39,167 bases of DNA, from assembly GCA_903870545.1 (NCBI GenBank), contig CAIQDI010000021.1, positions 1-39,167 on the forward strand, read 5' to 3'. This document shows positions 11,201-23,200 of the stretch, one piece after another. The notes under the pieces were generated by a model. It searched no databases and was not told where the DNA came from. It saw only the letters and a list, made by a program, of their open reading frames with translations. Source of the stretch: an uncultured Pseudomonadota bacterium (GTDB lineage Bacteria > Pseudomonadota > Gammaproteobacteria > Methylococcales > Methylomonadaceae). The position numbers and the translations under genes were made by a program. Numbering within the stretch: the stretch's first letter is position 1; every line of letters begins with the position of its first letter.

Positions 11201-14200
11201 TAAAAGGTAATATTGAACTGGTTATTAGCAACGAAGGTTTAGAAGCCTCTGTTGATATGAGTTTGTATTTAATGGGTTTTGGTGATGTGGCAAGTGCGTC
11301 AGGGAAACTCGCTATTTTAAATACGAAAGACGAAGGCATGGTATTCGCGCTTAATTTAGGCTTTAAAGCAAAATTCGACATCGAAGTAATTAGTCTGGAT
11401 GTAACGGCATCATTACAAATTAACACCAGTTCAAACAAATCGTATGCGGGCGTTGAAAAAGGTGTCAATTTCAGAGTGGCACTCGACGGCAAAATGAAAA
11501 TTTTGGCATTAGAAGCGACTTTAATAGGTTCGATTGAACTCAAGGATGGCATTTTAGAATTAGAAATTAAAGAAGCGAAATTTGATTTCTTCCACGTTCT
11601 CAACATTGGCATTCACGGTTACATTCGCTCAGACGGTAATTTCTCCATTACAGGAAACGCGGATTTAACCGTTGATATGGAAGTGCTGGTGTTGAAAGCG
11701 GGCATTGAACTCACCATTAGCAATACCTTAATCGGCGCGAAAGTTTATGGTTCGTTAGACGTTCACATTGATTTGGGTTTATTTGAAATTAACGAAACCC
11801 TCGCCGGCTTTAGCGGCGAAATTAAAATGACCGCCGCCAGCGCGTATTTGCAAGCCAGCGTCACTGTTGCCGGTATTTCAGTATCGGGCGATTATGCGTG
11901 GAGTTTGGGTGAACCGCCCGTGATTGCAACGCAAGTAGGCGACGTGTTGTATTTGAATATGGGCGATCGTGGGGTGCAATATCGCGGTGATTTATATAAA
12001 GACATTCGCAATGAAACCTACAACATTTCAGAAGAAAGCGCAGGTGTATTAACGGTCAGTTCGTTGGGCGAAAAGAAAACCTACAGCGGCGTAAAACGGG
12101 TTGTTGGTGACGGTGGAGCAGGCAAAGATGCTGTTTTCGTGAATAAAAATGTCAGCGGCGATATTGTCTTCGATTTACACGGCGGCGAAGGCGACGATAG
12201 CTTCATCATCGGCAATGGTTCAAGCGACAGTTTTATTTATGGTGACGCGGGCAACGACCAAATGACCGGCGGTTACGGTAGCGGCATTCATTACGATGGC
12301 GGTTCGGGTGACGATAAATTTGTCGGCGGTGACGGTAACGAGTTTATTGATATGGGCGCAGATAACAATACTGTTTTTGGTGCTGGCGGCGATGACACGA
12401 TTATTGTCGGTTCGGGCGCACAATACATTGAAGGCGGCAGCGGTTATGACGTTTTAACATTGAATAAATTTGATTCTGCCAACACGCCGCTGATTTTAGG
12501 CGAACATGAATTGAGTTATAAAGAGGGCGCGTACAACATTAAATTCAACGACAGTTTAGAAGAAATTAAAGCCACTGATATTGGCAGAACCAGCACGTTC
12601 ACGGGTAAAGGTGAAACGTGGGGTGCGACCAGTTTGACGTTTGATGCAGCCGGTGTTGTCGATGTTAAAAATGTTATATTTGCCATTCCCGAAGGGCGTT
12701 TAACGATTCAATCACCCGGCATTATCGGCACGTTAAACACAGATTTAAAAGAACTCACGATTATTAACAACGGTGCTGAAAATGTTGGTGATATTTTTGT
12801 TATTGAAAAAGATGATTTAACCATTGCCGATGCGGGACGCACAAACGGCGGTTTATATACCTCAACGGGCAAAATTGATGTTCAACTCAAAGCCCCAGAA
12901 GCCTTATTTTCATTAAGCAGCGGCATTTTAAGTAACGTAAATTCAGGTAAAGCCATCAACATTACCGCTGACGATATTGATTTTGCGTCCGGTGAAAATA
13001 ACGTAATCGGTACAGGCGTTTTAACACTGAAATCGACCACAAAAACACAAAGTTATCGTGTTGGTAGCGCGGGACAATCGACTTTTGGACGTGATTATTC
13101 GATTGCAGGTAAAACGGGCAACATGGAAATCGGAATGCGCGATTTAGCCGCGTTGCACGATGGTTTCAAAATCATCAACATCGGACACGCTGGCGAAGGC
13201 ATTGTGATGATGATGGGCGATGTGGAAGACAAAGTCGTCGGTTCATTTACTTTCAACGCGCAGTTACATGATGACGTGAATTTTTACGCCCAACGGTTCA
13301 ATATCGTCGGCGATGTGCAATCCACCAAAATGCTCAATTTCGACGGGCGTTTAATGGAAGTGCAACGTCAGAATCTCAATGCGCCAATGGGCGTTCCAGA
13401 TTCAGGCATTACGGCAAAAAATTTAAACATCAATTTGACCGAACAATTGTTGGTGAGCGGGTGGTTGATGGGTGGCGATAGTTTGAATATCTCCGTCATG
13501 GGAACGACTGGCGAGAAAACGATGGTCGGCAATGGCGCGGATTTCATGAGTTTGCGTACCGATATGGGCAGCACAATTTCGACCACGAATGCGAATGCAC
13601 ATTTGAACATTAGCACGTCAGCAGGCATTTTTGCGGCGGGTTCGGTGTTTGCGAGAAATACCGCTGCACAAATTTCTATGAATGCGGCGACAGGTTTAAC
13701 GTTGCTGGAAGGCGGCACGGTTGAAGTATTTGATGACAATGCAGGAATTACGCTGGGTGCAGCACAATATCTGTATTTAAATTCGGGTTCAGCAGTCATT
13801 GCAGGCGCAAAATTTATTTACGAAGGCGCAACGCCGATTCCAGTTCAAACGGGTAAAAATACCACATTGACGATTGCCGCGACGGGTGAATTAATACTGG
13901 CGGGTTCAGTTACCGCAGCAGGTGGCATGTCGATTAAAGGCGGCAATAACACGCACGATTTAGCCGATTATTTCGACACCATTGCGGGCAAAGTATTGAC
14001 GCGCGTCACCACGTTTGATTCGAGTTGGTTTACCGCTTTAAACGGCGGCACGCTGAACGCCGCGATTCAAAAGGTATTCACGGATAATAACATCACGTTG
14101 GGCGCAAATGTGTCGGTGGTGTCGGGTAATAATTACACGCCATTTTTCCAACTCACGGACACCGCTCGCGCTCAAATCGTCAGCAGTTTAGGTTATACGA

Positions 14201-17200
14201 CTTACGCAAACGGCGGTTATTACAACGCGGCGGCGAGTGGCAACGATAAATTTATCGCAAATTTGACCGTGACGAATGCGAGTGACGCACAAAAACGCGC
14301 GACGGCTCAAAGTTTAGGTTATGTCGTGAATCCAGATTTGGTGTTTTATAAAGCTGACGCAGCAACCAATAAACGTTTGCTGACAAATTTCACGCAAGGT
14401 GCATCGGCGGATTACAGTAATACGCTGATTGATTGGGGCAGTGCGGGTGCGCCGAGTACGACGGCGGATTTTGGCAGTTTATCGAATGCACAAAAATCCG
14501 TTGTCGCCCAAAGTTTGGGTTATGTGCTGGACGATGTTACAAAAAAATATCTCAATTTCAATGCACCAGCGGGTAAAAAATTAGTCGCGGATTTCACGCA
14601 AGGGCAAATCTTTGATTACGCTAACGCTGATATTTATTGGGGAAGTGAAGCAAAACCAAGCAAAGACACCGCTTTTGATGGTTTAACACTTGGACAAAAG
14701 AAAATTGTCGCGCGAGCATTAGGTTACAACGTGCTTGACGCAAAAGAAGACGGTTTGAGTTTCTACAAAGCCAGTGCGCCGATAGATAAACAACTGGTAT
14801 TTGGTTTTAATGAAAGTGGCACATTTAGCCTTGAAACGCTTGATTTAGGCGGAGTTCGTGCGCCAGATAAACCTGTTCCAGAAGGTTCAACAGCAACGGC
14901 AATAACCGCCAAAACATTTGAAGAATTAAATCCCGATCAACGTTTAGTTGTCAGCGATAAACTCGGTTACGCGCCAGTTCAAGATGGTTTGTTTTATAAC
15001 CCAACTGCCGCCGCTGGAAAGGCACAATTAGTGGCAACGCTGGATTATAAAAACAGTGAAATTACTTGGGATGCCGATGCCACGCCAACGGAAAATGTAA
15101 AATTTGGACAATTAACTACCGCGCAACAACAAAAAGTATTGAATAAAACGGGTTATCAACGTTACAACGGCGTGAGTTATTTCAATGCCACTGCCACAGT
15201 TGAAAAACAGCATGTTTTAACATTTGTTGAGGGCAAAGATTACAACAACAAAGACATTAAATGGTCGGTGATTACCCAGCCTAGCGACGAACTCAAATTA
15301 TCTGAATTTAATCCTGACGATAAATCAATCTCCGTAGAACAATTTGAAGCGCAAAAGAAACTGGCTGAATCGGCGATTAAAATCATTACTGCTGAACAAA
15401 TTAAAGAGGCTATTCGGAATGACACGTTAAAAACATTGATTCCAAAAGGCGCAGAACTCAAAGGCTTTAAAGATTTGAGTGCCGATATTCAACAGCAAGC
15501 CTTAGCGCAACTCGGTTACACCGCTTATAGTTCGACGACTTATTTCAAAGCGGGGGCAGGCGATAAAGAAGTTATGACCAATTTCGTGCAAGGCGTGGAT
15601 TATCAAGGTAGTAGCGCGACGGCGGGCAAGGCAAATCGTTGGATTGTTTCCGACGGCACGCAACAATATGTACTGTACGCCAGCGACATCGACGACAACA
15701 AAGTCATTGACGAAATTCAATTACAAGCTCCGCACACGTTGTTGGGTCAACGTGGTTTTGGTTTCTTATTAACGGGAACATTGACGACTTTGCAAGACGG
15801 CGTGAATTTAGTGGTTGCTGGTGCAAAAGATGCCATTATTCGCGGCAATATCAATCTGTTGGGCGCAAATTCAAACTTAACCGTGCAATCTGACAAATGG
15901 GTATATTGGGAAGGCACGGCAAACGTCACGGGAAATTTATCCTTGCTCGGCGGCGTGAGTTTAGACGGCACCAATTTGGGCGGTGCCAACATGGCAGGTT
16001 CCAGCATTTATGTCAGTGGCACCTCGACGTTAAAAACCTCTCAAGCGGGTTCAATTATTACCTTGAGTGGCGGTAAAGACGTTGATATTTATGGCATCGT
16101 GGTGGCAGGCGGCGCAATTGGTGCGAATGGTGTCACGTTTGCGGGCGGCGATTCTCAAATTAAAGTTACCGCTGGCGAACAAATTTATGTCGATAACGCG
16201 CTGGTCGCCTCAAAAGGTGTGCATTTAACCACGACCAACGTCACTGGCGCGGACGATGCGGGTTTATCGGTCAAAGTTACGACGATTGGCGGGTTAACGG
16301 CGGCGGGTAAAACCGCCAATAACAGCGGTGGCGACGTGACCATTGATGCCGTTGGCGACGTGCAAATTGTCGGCATGATGTTATCGGGCGGCACCATGAA
16401 TCAGACGTTTAATGACCAAGGCGTGCTGACTTCGCAAACGATTAACTGGTCAACTGAAAAATCGAAAATCGATTTGAAAGCGCAAGGTCAGCTTTATATG
16501 GGCGGTACGGCGATTAGCAAAGAAGGCAATACGGTAGAAATTGGCGCAATGGTTCGCGCAAATCAACTCATCAATTTAAGCGGTGGTTCGCACATTAGCG
16601 ACAAAATCGGGTTGAAATTGTTGGGCGGAACGTATATTTCCACCAAAAACGCGGACGGCGAAGTCAACATGTCTGCGGTGCAAGACGCGGAAGTATTGGG
16701 TTTTGTCGTAGCAGGTGGCGAAATTCTGGATCGTTACGACAGCACGGGGAAATACGTCGGCAGTTACGCCAATCGTTATGATGGCGACTCGAAAATTACC
16801 GTGACCGCTGGACGACAAATTCGATTAGGACGTGATTTGGCGGCGGGTAAAGAAATTACGGTAAAAGGTGGGCGCGTCACTGACCCGATTGACAACGACA
16901 CCAGTGTTTGGGCGCAATGGAACACTCAAGGCATCGTCATGGGCGGCAGCGCACATTTGACAACGTGGCGTGAAAATAGCGTCATTAACTTGAGCGCGTC
17001 GGGCGATTTATCGGTTCTCGCGCCTGCTGCCTACACGCAACAATTGTTAGCCGATGATTTTACGCAATTCGCTGACGGGCATTTGACGGGTGATGTCACG
17101 TTCAAAATGGCAATTGATTTAGGTACCAAAAAAGTCGAAGGCAATGTCATTATCAAAGCGGCGGATACACTAGCAGCGAAAGGTATTGGCGGGTTAATGA

Positions 17201-20200
17201 AAGTCATTAACGACGCACTCAAAGCGACCACGTTTAAAGTCACCGAATCGTTGAGCGGCACGCCTGCACTGGGAAGCGATGTAAAACTGGATGTTTCCAC
17301 GCCTGAAATCGTTGCCCGTTTAGTGGATGGACGCTTTATGTTCACCAGTTCGGGTTATAAATTCACCTTGAAAAAAGACGGTTCCAGCAACGCTGACTTT
17401 TTGGGGTTCAAACAATTAACGACTGCCGACGCTGCGTCTGCACGTCAAGCGTCAATTGATGCGCCCGCTCGCGGTTCCGTGGTGAATATCGGCAATCAAA
17501 ATAAATCAGGACAAATCACACTGCAAAATTGGGTGCGTGGTTATAGCGCGGTGAATTTGTACAGTAGCACCAGCAATGATGGCAAACAGAATTTAGATTT
17601 TGGTGTCGCGGGGATTATCGAAACTTTGAGCGGCGATATTGTCATGAATCCTGCTGATGATGCGGTGTTGAAAGGGGATTTGATTGCGAATGGTTTGGGT
17701 GCCAGCGTCATTATTAACGCTAAAAATACGCTGAATTTGCGCGGCAACATTACCGCACAAAAAGACATTGTGATTAGCGCGGGAACGACCGAAAAAGCAG
17801 ATGAAACCAGCGTCAGCACCTACGGCACCGCGCGATTCACGACGTTAGGTGCCGGCGGCACGATTAACATTTCAGGTAAAAACGATGTGTACATCAACAG
17901 CACCGTCGGAATCGATACACTGAATCCTGGTGTGAATACCGATTTGAAAGGCATTTATATTGTCGCTGAAAAAGGTAAATTAACGATTGCTCATGAATCT
18001 GGCTGGGTGCAAACGGGTGGTGAATTGGCGTTGACGGGTAAAATTGTAGATTTCGCCGGTGTCATTCGCAGCACGAAAGCCACGGATTCATTGACCGATA
18101 ACGAAATTATCATCAACGCGACCAATTCGTTGCTCATGCACGGCGATTTAAATGTTGTCGGTTCGATGTGGTTGCAGTCGGGCGGCAATGTCGATATTTA
18201 CAACGCGAATTTGTTAGTCACCAGTGCGAATCAACATTTGACCATTGACGCAACGGGTGACGTGAATATCGGTTCGGTGAATCCTGTCGCGGGTATTGCC
18301 ACCACGAAAGCCGCGATTATCGAAGCGAATGCAGCATTGACGATGACGATTGGTGGCGCGTTGAATATCGCAGCGGATGCCGGTTTATATGCCAGTGGTT
18401 TAACGAGTCAAATTCAAATCACCACTGGCAGTGCGAATATCGCGGGCGGTATTTTGGCGGGGACGCATTATGTCGTGGGAACGGGTTCTGTTGCGGTGGC
18501 GAATTCAACGGCGACGCTGGATTTAACCGCAACCAAAGCGGTAGTCATTGGTGGGCAACGGATTGATTTAACAAACGTTGCTTTGCCACTTGTCACAGCT
18601 ACTAGCACTATTTCCGCTCCAGCAGCTGTTGATATTACCACCGGCGAAAATACCGACGGATTAGGGTTGAGTTTGGGAACGTTAAGTGCGATTCGTGCCA
18701 TAAATGCTGCCGCCGTTTTGAACGTCACCACAAAAGGTGATATACAAATTCAAGGTGTCATTAGTGCAGATGCAGCAGGTGCTGATGTTTCGTTGATTTC
18801 AAGTGGGCAAATTCTGATTGATAATTTGGTCAGCGCAAATGACCAACTTGTTTTAAAAGGCGGACACGATACGTCGGGCATTGGCATTTTGGTGAATTCG
18901 GTTGTGTTGGATTTGTTCAATAATCGTGTTTCAGGCGGCACGTTAGACACGGCTATCAATGGTGACATTACGATTTCTGCCGACGATAACGTGGTGTTGA
19001 ATGGCATCATTGGTCAACGTGATATATCTGCAACAGACCCTACAATTACAACAGGCAAAGTTGATAGCATTTCAATTGCCTCGAATTACGGCGACGTGCT
19101 AATTTTAGGAATTGTTGACTTACTAAATACCGCCACCGTAAGCGGTAAAAATGTCAGTTTATTAGCCGATAGCCGAATTTATGCGTTGGCGACTAATTCC
19201 ACTGTGCGAGTGAATGCTACCGATACGATTTACGTTGCCAGCCGCCGTGAAACAAGCGTTACGCCGTATATGTATGTCGTGGCAAATTTAACGCCATTGG
19301 CTTCAAATAATTCAATTATTCACAGCGATAAATTGGTTCATTTATCTGCGTCAAAATTGACGATTGAAGGCATAATTGAAACTAATAACGCGACGAGTGG
19401 CAACATTTTAATCAGCGCGAGTAAAGAACTTTGGGTGGGTAAAAAATCGGTTTCCAGTACGACTTACGAAGGTGGTATTTTGCAATCTGCCAAAGACATC
19501 AATATTCATGCGGGTGTCGATGCCAGTTGGACGAATGCACAACGGGAAGGTGCGGTTGTGCAAACCGATTTGAATGCCGGAACCGTGACTATTTTGGGGC
19601 TGGCGATTTTAGAAGCTCCTGCTGGAAAAATTGATATTCTTGCGGGTGGCACGATTATTATTGATGCCGATACCAGTGTGGCGGGTATTGCAACCGTTAA
19701 AATTCCTGTCATTACGACCAGAGATGTTACTTATAAATATGTTTCTGGTTATAACGAAGTTGCGATTGGCATTATTCAGGTTCCCGAAGTAACGTGGGTC
19801 GATACGGTTATCACCGAACAAATCGGCACCGTTCAAGTTCCTGTGGGTAAATATCACACCGAAATGGACACGTTGCTTGAACAAACGGGTTATTACAATC
19901 CGACAGCATTTACTGTTGATTCAAGTGGAAATATTTTAACGGACAACCGCTTCCGTGAATTCTTTATTGAAGGCGTGGATTATTACAATGAAGGTACCGT
20001 CACCGCCGCGACAACGCCAGTGGTGGTGAATGCGGGAAGTTTTGAAGTTGGCAAAATGTATCAAATTGCAGCCGTTGGAGCGACCAATTTCACGTCAATT
20101 GGAGCGAGTGCTAACACGGTCGGAACAACATTTACGGCAAACGGAACGGGCGCAGGAATTGGAACAGGAACAGCAATCGCTACTGCAACGACAGTTGCGA

Positions 20201-23200
20201 GTAGTTTTGTTGTGGGCAACACTTACAAAATTGCAGCAGGCGGTGCCACCGACTTTACTGCTATTGGTGGAATAAATGCGGTTGGTGGAGTATTTACCGC
20301 AACTGGCGCAGGTAGCGGAACGGGAACAGTATCCCTAATTTCTACGAGTATTGTTTCTGGTAATTCATACGAAATCGTAACAATCACAGACAATTTTATT
20401 TCCATCGGTTCACTGAATAATACGGTAGGAACTGTTTTTGTTGCCACTACTACGGGCGCAACGCTTGGAACGGGTACTGCGATTGAAGTGGTTCCTGCTT
20501 ACAGCATTGTTTCTGGTCACATTTATCAAATCGCAACCTCAGATGGAGATAGCATATTTACGACTAAATTCAGTGCGAGCGCAAATACCGTAGGAACTAT
20601 TTTTACTGCAAGTGTAAGTGGAACGGGCAGTGCAACTTTAGCCGACGCAATCCTATCGGGTTCGGGGATTGTGACCGAATTGACAGCCGCATCTTCAACA
20701 ACAGCGGCAACAGCAATTGTTTCGGGCAAAAATTATAAAATTACAACCGTAGGTACAAGCACTTTTACCTCATTTGGTGCGAGTGCTAATACCGCTGGCA
20801 CCATGTTTACGGCTACTTCAAGTGGAACAGTGAGTTCTGGTGATGGAACGGTGACTGAATTAACCTCCACCGCTCCATCCGTGACGAGAACCAACTTTGT
20901 TGTTGGAAAATCTTACAAAATCACAGGTGCGGATAACGGTACCAATTTTTCTTCACTAGGCGCAGTTGCAAATTACAAAGTTGGTACGACTTTTACGGCA
21001 AATGCAACGGCATCAACGGGTACAAACACGGTTTCTGCGACAAGTGTGCAGACGGCTGGTAGTATCAGTAAGGATCAAACATATAAAGTCGTATCACTTG
21101 GCACAAACTTCACTACGATGGGTGCCGCAAATAATAACGCCGGCACTATTTTCACGGCGACAACAGGAACGGGAACCGGTACCGCGTGGCAGATTGCCAG
21201 CACCGGCCAGTTTATTTCTGGTCAAGAATATAGAATTGAAACGCTTGGCTCCGGTACGGATTTCACGTTAATTGGTGCGGCTAACAATGATGCCCTGACC
21301 GTTTTCGTTGCAACGGGCGTGGGTGCGGGGAGCGGCAGCGCGACTGTCTTTACGAATGCCGTTAAGGCGGGTATTTCTGGTGTGAATTGGGATAATGCGG
21401 CAACAGTTGAATTACCATATCAAACTGTAATTGATAGACCGCTCAATTTTTCCGCCACAACTGCAAACAAAGACGTGTACAAAACGTTCACTCAATTATC
21501 CGACGCGCAGAAACAAGCGGTGCTGAATACGCTCGGTTATATGAAATTGTATGATTTCAAGTATTCCAATGTGCATTTGATTAGAACGCTGAACGGCAAT
21601 CCAACCGATACACCCTTACCCGCGACAAATATCGGAGGCTATGTCGGTACGACCAATAAACTCGTGCCACTGTGGATGCAATCCGCAACTGCCCCTGCCT
21701 CAGTTATTTATCGTATTCCCGTTGTCGGTTGGCGGGATAAATATATTTCAATGCCCAAAGGAGCGTATCAAGATATTTCAGCACTCTCTCCGCAAGGCAC
21801 GCTACAGTTTCTTAATAATGATGATGGTTATACGACGGTGCTTGTTCCTGCTGTGTTGGATGGCGCAGGAAAAATCATCAAGGATGCTTATTACACATCA
21901 ACCGGTGATGCTGCTGTGAAAGCGTCGAGTTGGATAGCAAATGGTACAAATGCTGGCGGAACTTGGAATCCATTATCAACAGTGACAACGCCTTCTGGCG
22001 AACTGGTTGGACGCTATAAAGACGATGGTGCGGTGACTTATACACAGCAAAATTCAGATTTTGTAGCGGCTGATTTTGCAGCCGCAGTGGTTGGCTATGA
22101 CAGTTCCAGTGACACACAAAATAACACGCCAATCGATAAAGTGGATGATCCACCAAATGGAAAAACGGATGTTCCATCAGGCGAAGCCGATTTAGGAGCT
22201 GCAAACTGGAAGGTTGCTTATAAACCTGTGAGCGGCACTCGCACATTTGAAGTAGCGGGTACGCCGACGGATTCCATGAAGCGCGATCCAAATTGGTTTT
22301 GGGAAGTCGCAAATAAAAACTTTGCAGCAAATGAAAACCAAAGTTATTACGTGAGTAGTACAAATGGACGCTTCACCGATAACGTCATCGCTTATGACAC
22401 TTACGTTGATGTGTTAAAAACAACAGGCGACACGGCAACTATTGTGAAAACCGGTTCTACGTCACGCCCCAATCAAGTTGCCGCGACGTTTAATTATTGG
22501 GAAGGTTGGGTTCAAGATAGTGGCTCACAAAGTGACGATAACATCATGGGCAGTGGTTCTCATTCTAACGGTTGGGATAATCATGATTGGACAGCCCCTA
22601 CAGCAGCGGACAAAGCTCAAGGTAATTGGACAACTACAGATTCAAATGGTAAGTCACAAACTCGTAATTGGAGCGGTTGGGCAGCTGCCGCAAAAGATGA
22701 ATGGCAGGTAAAATCTCATAGTTCGACACATGCTTGGTTTTACGTTGATTGGTATATTCGTGGCAGAGATTTACTGTCACACGACATTCTCCAAACTAAA
22801 AATAATTACGATTACACTTGGACATCGCAATGGCATCCAATTTACGACCAGCGGATTCAGTTGGGTTATAAACTCGTGACGAATGAACAGCAGGAATACG
22901 ATTATCGCGCTGTTTTCGCCACGAAAACCGTTCAAGTTCCCATCACGAAATTCAAAGATGTGACGGTGTGGGAAAAACAAGCTGTGATTTCCGATGCCAC
23001 AAAAACCGTGACGGAACGCACGTTTGTAGACGGTGGACTTGAACGTAATCCCTTTGCCGTGGCGGGTGCATCGTTGAGTGGTTTGGAAATTAGCATCGAT
23101 TCGGGGAAAAATGTGTCGGTGACGGGTTTGTTGCAAGCCACGAATAATTTAACGTTGAATGCCGCGACTTTGTTAGATTTAGGCGTGGATGCCGCGACAC

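Noticed and set aside
20041-21348. Prophage tail-fibre gene, because IGA repeats occur in phage proteins.
   Set aside because: No other phage gene is nearby and the repeats are in frame within the giant adhesin-like gene.
20030-22711. Plus-strand open frames in other registers (20030-20275, 20966-21271, 21641-21919, 22478-22711).
   Set aside because: They sit wholly inside giant gene A, have odd composition (Gln/Arg/His-rich) and show no homology to known proteins; chance frames.
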